32,493 bases of DNA from positions 1 to 32,493 of the forward strand of contig JBBIIL010000032.1 of assembly GCA_037446495.1 (NCBI GenBank). Reading direction: 5' to 3'. The position numbers and the translations under genes were made by a program. Positions 16,475-24,268 of the stretch are shown in pieces; position 1 is the first letter of the stretch, and the number at the start of each line of letters is the position of its first letter. The notes under the pieces are model-generated. The model did not search any database and was not told the origin of the DNA. It worked only from the letters and a program-made list of their open reading frames with translations. This DNA is from CAIXZV01 sp037446495 (GTDB taxonomy: Bacteria; Chloroflexota; Limnocylindria; Limnocylindrales; CSP1-4).

Positions 16475-18643
16475 ATGGCCACCGTTCGCCCCGCACCCGG
16501 ACCCCGCGTCGGTCGCGGTCGGCGTCGGGCCGGGCGCGACCAGAAGGCCCCGATCCTCAACCGCGAGCTGAGCTGGCTCGAGTTCAACGCCCGCGTGCTC
16601 CACGAGGCTCGCGACACGAGGAACCCGCTGCTCGAGCGCGTGAAGTTCCTCGCGATCTTCGCGAGCAACCTCGACGAGTTCTTCCAGGTCCGCGTGTCCG
16701 GCCTGCGCCGCCAGGTCCGCGCCGGGGTGACGGCAGTGTCCTCAGACGGGATGAACCCGTTCCAGCAGCTCGACGCTATCCGCGAGCGCGTGCGCGAGCT
16801 CCTCGCCGACCACGCCGCGATCTGGGCGTCGATCGACGCCGAGCTCGACGCCGAGGGCGTGGCGATCCTCGACTACGACGAGGTCCCCGAGCACCACGAG
16901 AACCTCCGCCGCCGGTTCCACGACGAGATCTTCCCCGTGCTGACACCGCTTGCGGTTGACCCGGGGCACCCGTTCCCTTACATCTCGACTCTGTCGCTCT
17001 CGATCGCGGTGGGCCTGCGCGACCCCGAGACCGGCGAGATCCGCTTCGCGCGGGTCAAGATCCCGCCCAGCCTGCCCCGCCTGTTCGCGGTGGAGCGCGA
17101 CAAGTTCGTGCTCCTTGACCAGGTCATCGAGGCCAACCTCGACGAGCTGTTCCGGGGCATGGAGATCCTCGAGACGCACCTCTTCCGGGTGACACGAGAT
17201 GCGGACATCACCGTGGAGGAGGACGAGGCCGACGACCTGCTGCTGGCCATCGAGGAGGAGGTCCGGCGCCGGCGCTTCGGCGAGGCGGTCCGCCTCGAAG
17301 TGGAGCGCTCGATGCCCGACGCCACCCGCCTGATCCTGACACGCGGCATCGGCATCCGGGACGGCGACTGCTTCGAGATCGCGGGCATGCTCGACCTCAC
17401 CGCGCTCTGGCAGCTGGCGGACCTCGACCGGCCGGACCTCAAGTCGCCCTCCTACGCCCCAGTTGTCCCCGCCCGCCTGCAGCCGTCCGACGAGGACGAG
17501 CCCGTCGACGTGTTCGCCCAGATCCGCGCCGGGGACATCCTGGTCCACCACCCGTACGAGTCGTTCACCGGGTCCGTCGAGCGGTTCCTGATCCAGGCGG
17601 CCAGCGATCCGGACGTCCTGACGATCAAGCAGACCCTGTACCGGACGTCAGGCGACTCGCCCATCGTCCAGGCGCTCATCGACGCGGCCGGCCGCGGCAA
17701 GCAGGTCGTTGTCCTGGTGGAGATCAAGGCGCGCTTCGACGAGGCCAACAACATCATCTGGGCCCGCAAGCTCGAGCAGGCGGGCGCCCACGTGGTGTAC
17801 GGCGTCATCGGCCTCAAGACGCACAGCAAGGTGCTCCTGGCGGTCCGGCGCGAGGGCGGCGGGCTGCGCCGGTACGTCCATATCGGCACGGGCAACTACA
17901 ACAGCAAGACCGCCCGGCTGTACGTGGACCTGGGGCTCCTCTCCTGCCGGGAGGAGCTGGGCGCCGACGTGACTGACCTGTTCAACACGCTCACCGGCCT
18001 CTCGCGCCAGCGGGAGTTCCGGCGGCTGCTCGTGGCGCCCATCACGCTGCGGAGGAGGTTCCTCGAGCTTGTCGAGCGCGAGGTGGCGTACGCCCGGGCC
18101 GGGCATCCGGCGCGGATCGCGCTCAAGGTCAACTCGCTCGTGGACACGCAGGTCATCGAGGCCCTGTACGTGGCGTCGAAGGCAGGCGTGGACGTTGACC
18201 TCATCGTCCGCGGCGGATGCTGCATCGTGCCGGGCATCCCGGGCGTGTCGGATCGGATCCGCGTCCACTCGATCATCGGCGAGTTCCTCGAGCACTCCCG
18301 GATCTGGATGTTCGCCAACGGCGGGCGGCCCGAGTACTTCATCGGCTCGGCCGACCTGATGGAGCGCAACCTCGATCGCCGCGTCGAGGTCGTCACCCCG
18401 GTCGAGGACCACGGCCTCCAGGCGCGGCTGGCGCGCATCATCGAGGTGATGCTCGCCGACGATCGACGATCGTGGCAGCTCATGTCCGACGGCCACTGGC
18501 TCCGGACCGAGGTCATCGAATCCCGGGAGGGCACCATCGACACCTTCGCCACGCTCAAGGAGGATGCCGCGTCGTCCTCGCTCACGCCGAACGAGCCCAT
18601 GCGCCCCCAGGGAGCGAGCGGCTCGATGGACCCGCGCGCGTGA
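16475..18643 (+). CDS. ppk1: Polyphosphate kinase 1
   Basis: PPK1 transfers the gamma-phosphate of ATP to a growing polyphosphate chain, reversibly. The 722-residue length is typical. The N domain starts with LNRELSWLEFNARVLHEA at about residue 26. His450 in GLKTHSK is the expected autophosphorylated histidine and His469 in HIGTGNYN the second catalytic one. Their 19-residue spacing equals that of E. coli His435/His454. The C-terminal SADLMERNLDRRVEV segment is also conserved. A basic N-terminal tail (about 25 residues, Arg-rich) precedes the core. The stop overlaps the start of the CYTH-CHAD gene by four bases (GTGA), so polyphosphate synthesis and a polyphosphate-binding protein are made together. 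Confidence 0.97.
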   Translation: MATVRPAPGPRVGRGRRRAGRDQKAPILNRELSWLEFNARVLHEARDTRNPLLERVKFLAIFASNLDEFFQVRVSGLRRQVRAGVTAVSSDGMNPFQQLDAIRERVRELLADHAAIWASIDAELDAEGVAILDYDEVPEHHENLRRRFHDEIFPVLTPLAVDPGHPFPYISTLSLSIAVGLRDPETGEIRFARVKIPPSLPRLFAVERDKFVLLDQVIEANLDELFRGMEILETHLFRVTRDADITVEEDEADDLLLAIEEEVRRRRFGEAVRLEVERSMPDATRLILTRGIGIRDGDCFEIAGMLDLTALWQLADLDRPDLKSPSYAPVVPARLQPSDEDEPVDVFAQIRAGDILVHHPYESFTGSVERFLIQAASDPDVLTIKQTLYRTSGDSPIVQALIDAAGRGKQVVVLVEIKARFDEANNIIWARKLEQAGAHVVYGVIGLKTHSKVLLAVRREGGGLRRYVHIGTGNYNSKTARLYVDLGLLSCREELGADVTDLFNTLTGLSRQREFRRLLVAPITLRRRFLELVEREVAYARAGHPARIALKVNSLVDTQVIEALYVASKAGVDVDLIVRGGCCIVPGIPGVSDRIRVHSIIGEFLEHSRIWMFANGGRPEYFIGSADLMERNLDRRVEVVTPVEDHGLQARLARIIEVMLADDRRSWQLMSDGHWLRTEVIESREGTIDTFATLKEDAASSSLTPNEPMRPQGASGSMDPRA

Positions 18644-20328
18644 GCCCCGCGGACGGCACCCCGATGGAGGTGGAGCTCAAGTTCCGGATGACCGACGCCG
18701 CCACGGGCGAGCGCCTCATCGCGGGCGACGAGCTCGATGGGTTCTCGGCGCTCGGCCCGGCGGGGACGACGAAGATCGAGGACCGCTACGTGGACACGCC
18801 CGACGGCGCGCTGGCGGCGGCGGGATACGCCGGTCGGCTGCGAACCGGCGACGGCGTGACCGTGATCACGCTCAAGGGCCTCCGCCGCGTCGACGACGGC
18901 GGGGTGATCCACCGGCGCGAGGAGCTCGAGGGGTCCGCCGTGGAGGGAGAGCCCGCCGCGTCGTGGCCTGAGTCAGACGCCCGCGATGCGGTGGTCCGCC
19001 TGGCCGGCGACCAGCCGCTGGGCGAGATCGCCCGGATCCGCCAGACTCGCCGCAAGCGCCTGTACGGGCGCGACGGCGCCGTGGTGGAGGTGTCCGTGGA
19101 CGATGTCTCGGTCATTGCCGGCGGGAGCGTCGTCGAGAAGTTCGCGGAGCTCGAGCTGGAGCTTCGCGAGGGAGAGGAATCGGCGCTCGAGCCGCTCGTG
19201 GACCTGCTCAACGAGATCGAGGAGCTGGTCCCGGCGCAGACGTCGAAGCTGGAGCGCGCCCTCGCGGCAGTGCACCATGATGAGCCGGCCGAGCTGATCG
19301 CCGCGCCCGCCCCGGCGGAGGTGCCGACAACCGTCCCGTCCCGGGAGCCGACGGCCGCCGACGCGGCCCCCGAGCGTCAAGGCCCGCGAATCACGGTGGG
19401 CAAGGTTCCGGGCGTGGTGGCCGACGACCATCTCGCCGAGGCGGGCCGAAAGGTGCTCCGCTTCCACCTCGCCCGCATGCTCGCCCGCGAGGCGGGCACG
19501 CGCGAGGGCCGCGACGCCGAGGAGCTGCACGCGATGCGCGTCGCCACCCGGCGGCAGCGTGCGGCGTGGCGGGTCTTCGGCGCCTCGTTCGACGACCGGC
19601 GAACCAGGCGCCATCGGCAGCGCCTGCGCGAGGTGGCGGCCGACCTGGGCGGCGTCCGCGACCTCGACGTCCTGATCGAGGCCGGCGAGGCATACCGCGC
19701 CAAGCTCAGCGCGAGGGAGTCGGCGGGGCTGGAGCCGCTGCTGGACTCCTGGCGCCGCCACCGCGACGCAGCACGCGTGCTGCTCGTCCATGAGCTGGAC
19801 TCGAAGCGCCACGGCAAGTGGGTCGAGGACTACGCGGCGTTCGTCCAGGCCGAGGGCGCGGGAGCCCGCCCGGTCGGCCCCACCGAGCCGCACCGCGTGC
19901 GCGACGCCATGCCGTCGCGAATCTGGGCCGCGTACGAGACCGTCCGCGCCTACGAGCCGGTCATGCGCTGGGCCGACGTGACCACCCTGCACGACCTGCG
20001 GATCGCCGCGAAGTGGCTGCGCTACACCCTCGAGTTCGTCCGCGAGGCGCTCGGGGCCGAGGCCGGGCCGGTCATCGAGAAGGTCGTGGCGCTCCAGGAC
20101 CACCTGGGCTGGCTCCACGACGCCGACGTCGCGGCCGGGCTGGCCCGCGCGTTCCTCGTGGAACATGCCGGCGACCTCGACGAGCAGGAGTCCGCGGCGA
20201 TCGGCCGCTACCTGGTGGACCGCGAGCGCGAGCTCGCCCGGCTTCGCAAGACCGTCGGCGCCTCGTGGCGGGGCGTGTCGAGCCTCACCTTCCGACGGGC
20301 GTTGGGGAGGCTCGTCGCCGGACTGTAG
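18640..20328 (+). CDS. CYTH-CHAD domain protein (inorganic triphosphatase / polyphosphate-binding)
   Basis: This 562-residue two-domain protein begins with a CYTH triphosphate-tunnel domain (about 8-210). Its signature is EVELKF (ExExK at residues 10-14), with Arg/Lys strands TLKGLRR and RQTRRKR and acidic ELELELREG. After a Pro/Ala-rich linker, the C-terminal CHAD domain (about 265-560) is helical with conserved basic HAMRVATRRQRAAWR, LGGVRDLDVL and HDLRIAAKWLRY segments, the surfaces that bind polyphosphate in known CHAD proteins. Family members hydrolyse inorganic triphosphate and associate with polyphosphate granules. The GTG at 18640 overlaps the ppk stop; the ATG at 18664 is an alternative that leaves the ExExK motif at the very N-terminus. 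Confidence 0.92.
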   Translation: MSPADGTPMEVELKFRMTDAATGERLIAGDELDGFSALGPAGTTKIEDRYVDTPDGALAAAGYAGRLRTGDGVTVITLKGLRRVDDGGVIHRREELEGSAVEGEPAASWPESDARDAVVRLAGDQPLGEIARIRQTRRKRLYGRDGAVVEVSVDDVSVIAGGSVVEKFAELELELREGEESALEPLVDLLNEIEELVPAQTSKLERALAAVHHDEPAELIAAPAPAEVPTTVPSREPTAADAAPERQGPRITVGKVPGVVADDHLAEAGRKVLRFHLARMLAREAGTREGRDAEELHAMRVATRRQRAAWRVFGASFDDRRTRRHRQRLREVAADLGGVRDLDVLIEAGEAYRAKLSARESAGLEPLLDSWRRHRDAARVLLVHELDSKRHGKWVEDYAAFVQAEGAGARPVGPTEPHRVRDAMPSRIWAAYETVRAYEPVMRWADVTTLHDLRIAAKWLRYTLEFVREALGAEAGPVIEKVVALQDHLGWLHDADVAAGLARAFLVEHAGDLDEQESAAIGRYLVDRERELARLRKTVGASWRGVSSLTFRRALGRLVAGL

Positions 20329-20379
20329 CCGGCCGTTCTCCGCGGATCGAGCAGCCCGGCCAAACGGCCGCGCTTCCAT

Positions 20380-20399
20380 CTGACCGCCTGGGCGGTCAG
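20380..20399 (+). terminator. Bidirectional hairpin between convergent CYTH-CHAD and ppx genes
   Basis: CTGACCGCC (20380-20388) and GGCGGTCAG (20391-20399) form a perfect 9-base inverted repeat in the 96-base gap between two converging genes. A smaller CGGCC/GGCCG hairpin lies just before it. There is no T tract, but position and symmetry favour a terminator working both ways. Confidence 0.5.
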
Positions 20400-20424
20400 C
20401 CGCCACGCTGGCCGGACCGGATCG

Positions 20425-22125
20425 TCAGCCGCGCGAAGATGGCCCGGGCCAGCCGCGGGCCAGCAGTGCAAGGCGATCCCGCCACGCCACGCCCCCGTGG
20501 ACCGCGGCGAGGATCGCCCCCTCTCGAACGCCCGCCTCGGATACGCGCAGCCGGTCCGCACCGTACTTCTCGAGAACGGCGTCCACGATGAGTGCGCCCG
20601 CTGGCAGGATCCGCGCCCGCTCGGGCCGGATGAGGTGCCGGCTGGCGGCCTCGCTGCTGCGCTCGACGGTGAGCATGGCGAGCGCCACCGCGACACGGCG
20701 ACGGGTCAGCGAGCGGTCCACCGCCGTGGCCGGCAGCAGCCGCAGCAGATTGGACGCGGTGCCGCCGACGGCCACGATCTCCGTGGGGCTGGCGTCCGGG
20801 GCATCGACCACAATTCGGGCGACCTCGTCGCGGAGCGCCTCGACCTCGGCCAGTGACGGCGGATCCGAGTGGACGAGTTCGCGGGTCAGGCGCGCTGCGC
20901 CGAGGGAGAGCCCGACGGTCCTGGGCTGGCCGCCCGCCCCCACCACGACGAACTCTGTGCTGCCGCCGCCGATGTCCACGAGGAGCAGCTCGCCGCTCAC
21001 GGGGCTGCCGCCGGTGGCGCCGATGAGCGTCACGAGCCCCTCCTCGGCCTGGTCGAGGACGTGGAGGGGGACGCCCGCGCGCACCTCGACGTCGCGGATC
21101 ACGGCCGGGGCGTCCCCGGCGCGGCGCATCGGCTCCGTGCCGACGACGGTGATGGACGCCGCGCCGAGCTCCCGCGCAGCGGCGGCGTACCGAACGAGGT
21201 CGGCGACCAGCGCCGCGCGGAGATCGGCGCCGAGGTACCCCTCGGCGCTGACCCGGTCACCGAGGCCGAGGAACACCGACTCGTCGAGCAGCGGCACCAC
21301 GCCGTGGCCGTCCACGATGCCGACGAGGAGGTGGACGCTGGTCGAGCCGACGTCGATGGACGCGGCGACGAGGGCGCCGGGGGGGACGGAGGGGCGGGGA
21401 GCGCTGACGGCGTGGCCTAGGAGCGCCGCTGGGAGCTCGCCCGCTGGGAGCTCGCCCGCTGGGAGCTCCACGATGCGCTCCGGTGCCGCCTCTGGACGGA
21501 CGGCGTCGGGCTCGGCCGCATGGGGCTCCGGCTCTGGCTCCGGCTCTGGCTCGACGGTCTCCTGTGCCGCTGGGGAAACGGGCCCCGACTCGTTCGCGAC
21601 ATCGGGCTCGGGCTGGGGCTCGGGCTGTGGCGCGGCCACACTCTCGGCGTCTTGCGCAGCCGCAGGCTGCGCGGGCTGGGCCGGCTTCGCCTCCGCCGAC
21701 GCCTCGCCTTGACGGATGAGCGCGGCTGCTGCCTCGAGGAGGCCGCTCGCGTGGGAGGCCGCAGGAGACGCGGCCCGGGCGGCAGCCTCGGCCTTCCTGG
21801 CTCGCCTGGACGCCTGCTCCGACGCCCGTGCGACGGCCTTGGCGGCCTTCGCCTCTGCCTTGCGCGCCTTCGCGGCGGCCGTGCGCATCTTCGCCTCGGA
21901 CTTCGCGGCAGCCCGCGCCGCAAGGAGCTCGGCCTGTGCGGCTCTGTTCGATTTCCTCGCCGCGCGCTTCACCTCACTGGACGCCGCCTTCGCCGCGCGC
22001 GTCGCGCCCTTGGCCGCCTTCTCCGCGGCCTTGGCGGCACGCTTCGCCGACTTGCGGTCGGACCCCGTCGCCGTCCCGTCGCTGACCCCGGGGGTTGCTT
22101 CCTCGCGCTCGCCTGAGCCCGTCAT
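20425..22125 (-). CDS. ppx: Ppx/GppA-type exopolyphosphatase with long Lys/Ala-rich N-terminal extension
   Basis: The C-terminal 315 residues (about 252-566) are a short-type Ppx/GppA phosphatase: SIDVGSTSVHLL, TEPMRRAGD with Glu331, QAEEG at 359-363, the glycine loop DIGGGSTEF at 384-392, and VGGTASNLL. It lacks the C-terminal HD-like domains of E. coli PPX. Ahead of it is an unusual tail. Residues 24-120 are dominated by Lys, Arg and Ala like a histone H1 tail (SAKRAAKAAEKAAKG and onwards). Residues 145-240 are a Pro/Glu-rich linker with three ELPAG-type repeats. The ATG at 22125 has a strong GAGGAG site six bases upstream, so the tail is translated. It lies opposite ppk and CYTH-CHAD and divergent from the PhoB-like gene, whose PHO boxes it may share. 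Confidence 0.88.
   Translation of the reverse strand: MTGSGEREEATPGVSDGTATGSDRKSAKRAAKAAEKAAKGATRAAKAASSEVKRAARKSNRAAQAELLAARAAAKSEAKMRTAAAKARKAEAKAAKAVARASEQASRRARKAEAAARAASPAASHASGLLEAAAALIRQGEASAEAKPAQPAQPAAAQDAESVAAPQPEPQPEPDVANESGPVSPAAQETVEPEPEPEPEPHAAEPDAVRPEAAPERIVELPAGELPAGELPAALLGHAVSAPRPSVPPGALVAASIDVGSTSVHLLVGIVDGHGVVPLLDESVFLGLGDRVSAEGYLGADLRAALVADLVRYAAAARELGAASITVVGTEPMRRAGDAPAVIRDVEVRAGVPLHVLDQAEEGLVTLIGATGGSPVSGELLLVDIGGGSTEFVVVGAGGQPRTVGLSLGAARLTRELVHSDPPSLAEVEALRDEVARIVVDAPDASPTEIVAVGGTASNLLRLLPATAVDRSLTRRRVAVALAMLTVERSSEAASRHLIRPERARILPAGALIVDAVLEKYGADRLRVSEAGVREGAILAAVHGGVAWRDRLALLARGWPGPSSRG
21428..21469. repeat. 15-base tandem repeat in the ppx linker
   Basis: Two full copies and one partial copy of GCTGGGAGCTCGCCC start at 21428, 21443 and 21458. 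They are in frame and encode the ELPAG repeats in the linker of the exopolyphosphatase. The copies are identical, so this is probably recent slippage. Confidence 0.85.
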
Positions 22126-22131
22126 CGAACG

Positions 22132-22137
22132 CTCCTC
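22132..22137 (-). promoter_or_regulatory. Ribosome-binding site that fixes the ppx start
   Basis: GAGGAG on the minus strand lies six bases before the ATG at 22125. It marks this start, rather than the in-frame starts upstream, as the true one. Confidence 0.65.
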
Positions 22138-22266
22138 GCCCCCATCCCCCGTCAGCCGCAGAACGCGAACCCGTGGACCGACAGTCTGCCGCAGGTCAGC
22201 GGATCGGGGGTCGCGGGTTTGCATGGCGCGTCCACCCCGCCTCCATCGCGAGTCCACGTTGCCGTC

Positions 22267-22321
22267 GTTGACGTGACGTTAACCGGAGCGGAATGCCCTG
22301 TTGACCGCGGCGTCCCAGCCT
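22267..22321 (+). promoter_or_regulatory. PHO-box-like direct repeats in the ppx/phoB-like divergent gap
   Basis: Heptamers GTTGACG (22267), GTTAACC (22278) and GTTGACC (22300) fall on an 11-base period, with one degenerate unit at 22289. CAGCCT at 22316-22321 may be the -10 of the regulator gene. It lies 9 bases after the last unit and six bases before the ATG at 22328. The pattern resembles PHO boxes bound by PhoB/PhoP-type regulators (Streptomyces units are GTTCACC, 11-base period). It could serve both divergent genes. Confidence 0.6.
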
Positions 22322-22327
22322 GCCGGA

Positions 22328-23074
22328 ATGGCCATGACGCCGCGCTCGCGCCACGATGGGCGCGTGCCGCTCCCGACCACCGACGCCGCGCAGCCGTCCG
22401 CCTGGCTGGTGCTGGCGGCCGACGGCCCTGCGGCATTGCTCGGTGCGAGCGGCACCGGCGCTGGCGTGACGGTTGTGGCCGAATCGGGCCGCTTCCGCGA
22501 GCTCCTCGAGACGCTCCGGCCCCGGGTGGTCGTGTGCAGCTGGCCGCCGGCCACCGTTGCTGACCTCGGAGCCGTGCTGGACGCCCGGCGCCGCCGGTCG
22601 GCGATGCGCGCCGTGCTCGTCGCTCCACCGGAGGCCGTGGACGCCCGCCTGGACGCGCTGTCACGAGGCTTCGACGACGCGCTCGCCTCGACCGTCCCAC
22701 TCCAGGAGCTGATCGGCCGCTTGGCCTGGCACGACGCCCGCTCCCGCGCGCGTCCGGCCTCGGGCGGGCTGCTCCGATTCGGCGACGGCTTCGAGCTCGA
22801 CACCGCCGCGCACGAGCTCCGACATCACGGCGAGGTGGTCCACCTGCGCCCGAAGGAATACGGCCTCCTGGCGCTCCTGGCCGCACACCCCGGGCGGGCG
22901 TACTCCCGCGTCGAACTGCTCGACCGAATCTGGGGCAGGCCCCGAGGCGGTGGTCGAACCGTCGATGTCCACGTGCGCTGGCTCCGGTCCAAGATCGAGC
23001 TGGACCCGGACCGCCCAGTGACGGTTGTCACCGTGCGCGGCGTGGGCTATCGGCTCGACAGCGCAGCGCGCTGA
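22328..23074 (+). CDS. PhoB/OmpR-family winged-helix regulator with degenerate receiver domain
   Basis: This 248-residue DNA-binding protein has a C-terminal winged helix (about 145-245) clearly of the PhoB/OmpR type: LRPKEYGLLALLAAHPGR, the recognition helix in GGRTVDVHVRWLRSKI, and VRGVGYRL. The N-terminal part has receiver-like spacing, but the phospho-acceptor Asp is missing: RPRVVVCSWPP stands where RPDLVLLDLMLP is expected. The beta4 Thr is Ala, and the beta5 Lys is replaced in DDALASTVPLQEL. It therefore probably is not controlled by Asp phosphorylation. It lies between two sets of PHO-like boxes and directly before pstS, so it is the likely phosphate-starvation regulator. ATG 22328 is taken as start; GTG 22364, preceded by CACGAT, is possible. 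Confidence 0.85.
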   Translation: MAMTPRSRHDGRVPLPTTDAAQPSAWLVLAADGPAALLGASGTGAGVTVVAESGRFRELLETLRPRVVVCSWPPATVADLGAVLDARRRRSAMRAVLVAPPEAVDARLDALSRGFDDALASTVPLQELIGRLAWHDARSRARPASGGLLRFGDGFELDTAAHELRHHGEVVHLRPKEYGLLALLAAHPGRAYSRVELLDRIWGRPRGGGRTVDVHVRWLRSKIELDPDRPVTVVTVRGVGYRLDSAAR

Positions 23075-23084
23075 CAGGCGGCCC

Positions 23085-23139
23085 GTTAACGAAGACTTAA
23101 CGGGCGACACATCAGCCGTTCACTCCCCGCCTCGATCTT
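23085..23139 (+). promoter_or_regulatory. PHO-box-like direct repeats and promoter of the pst operon
   Basis: GTTAACG (23085), CTTAACG (23096) and GTTCACT (23118) lie at offsets 0, +11 and +33, the same as upstream of the regulator gene. GATCTT at 23134-23139, nine bases after the last unit, is a plausible -10. Transcription would start near 23146 and give a leader of about 60 bases before the pstS start. Confidence 0.65.
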
Positions 23140-23192
23140 GGCGACCGAGAACGACACCAGCATCCGAGGGCGTGGCGACCCGCCAGCCCCGC

Positions 23193-23200
23193 AGGAGGAA
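23193..23200 (+). promoter_or_regulatory. Ribosome-binding site that fixes the TTG start of pstS
   Basis: AGGAGGAA lies six bases before the TTG at 23207. This marks an unusual TTG start and yields a proper lipoprotein signal peptide. Confidence 0.7.
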
Positions 23201-23206
23201 CAAGCG

Positions 23207-24166
23207 TTGATCACCATCTCTGCCAAGCGCATCGTCGCGATGGCCTTCGGGGCGAGCATGCTCGTGGCGGCCTGCGGCAGCAGTTCGTCCAGCCCCGCCG
23301 CGTCCACCGCCGCCTCGTCCAGCGCCTCCGCTCCCGCCGCATCGGGCGGCGCCGCCGCGTCCGCGGTCGCCGGGCCAGCCACGTGCGTCGACGGCAGCAT
23401 CACCGCGTCCGGCTCCACTGCCCTGCAGCCCCTCGTGGACGCCGCGGGCAAGGCCTACGTCGCCGCGTGCCCGAAGAGCACAGTCAGCGTCCAGGGCGGC
23501 GGCTCAGGCACCGGCCTCACGCAGGTCTCGCAGGGCGCAGTCCAGATCGGTAACTCCGACGTCACCGCCGAGTCCAAGCTCGCCGCGGCCGACGCGGCGG
23601 CCCTCATGGACCACGTCGTTGCCAAGCAGGGCTGGGTCGTGGTGGTCAACAACGGCGTCACGGGCGTCACCAACCTGACCACGCAGCAGCTGCAGGACAT
23701 GTGGGCCTGCCCGAGCGGCCAGTCGGCCCCGAAGATCACCAACTGGAAGGCCGTGGGCGGGCCTGACATGCCGATCGTCCTCATCCTCCGCCCGGCGTCA
23801 TCGGGAACGCGGGCCACCTTCAAGAGCGTCGTCCTCAACGGCCAGGCCGAGTGCTCGGGCCAGGCGCTCACCGAGGACTCCAACGGCGCCGTGACCACGG
23901 CCGTCGGTCAGACGCCTGGCGCCGTCAGCGTCATCGGGTTCGCCTACTATCAGTCCAACAAGGCCAAGGTCACCGCGGTCAGCCTCGACGGCGTCGCCGG
24001 CTCGGTGGACAACATGACCAGCGGGACCTACAAGCTGGCGGCCAGCGGCCACATGTACACCAAGGGCCAGCCGGACGGGCTCACAAAGTCCTTCATGGAC
24101 TACATGATGAGCGACGCGATCCAGCACACCCTGATCCCCAGCCTGTTCTACGCCCCGGTCAAGTGA
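23207..24166 (+). CDS. pstS: Phosphate ABC transporter substrate-binding lipoprotein
   Basis: PstS captures phosphate outside the cell and passes it to PstCA. The 319-residue product has a lipoprotein signal (basic MITISAKR, hydrophobic stretch, lipobox LVAAC with Cys23). A Ser/Ala-rich spacer of about 35 residues follows, which tethers it to the membrane. Phosphate-site motifs are visible: GSTALQPL, GGGSGTGLTQV and IGNSDV. The start is a TTG with a strong AGGAGGAA site; frames opening further upstream lack a signal peptide at their N-terminus. It is the first gene of pstSCAB-phoU, with PHO-like boxes upstream and a strong hairpin downstream. Confidence 0.95.
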   Translation: MITISAKRIVAMAFGASMLVAACGSSSSSPAASTAASSSASAPAASGGAAASAVAGPATCVDGSITASGSTALQPLVDAAGKAYVAACPKSTVSVQGGGSGTGLTQVSQGAVQIGNSDVTAESKLAAADAAALMDHVVAKQGWVVVVNNGVTGVTNLTTQQLQDMWACPSGQSAPKITNWKAVGGPDMPIVLILRPASSGTRATFKSVVLNGQAECSGQALTEDSNGAVTTAVGQTPGAVSVIGFAYYQSNKAKVTAVSLDGVAGSVDNMTSGTYKLAASGHMYTKGQPDGLTKSFMDYMMSDAIQHTLIPSLFYAPVK

Positions 24167-24183
24167 CCTTCGGGTGATCTCAG

Positions 24184-24221
24184 GGCGAGGGGCGCCGCTC
24201 TCCTCCGCGGCGCCCCTCGCC
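24184..24221 (+). terminator. Strong hairpin between pstS and pstC
   Basis: GGCGAGGGGCGCCGC (24184-24198) and GCGGCGCCCCTCGCC (24207-24221) form a perfect 15-base stem with an 8-base loop in the 102-base pstS-pstC gap. No T tract follows, so it is more likely an mRNA-stabilising or partial-attenuation element than a full terminator. It would keep PstS in excess over the membrane subunits. Confidence 0.75.
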
Positions 24222-24268
24222 GACCTAACCCAAACACATCGACCCGCCGGGTCGGAGGCCAGCCAGCC

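Noticed and set aside
21420..21560. CRISPR-like or regulatory repeat array
   Set aside because: The 15-base repeats are contiguous, without spacers, in frame with the ppx linker, and simply encode ELPAG units.
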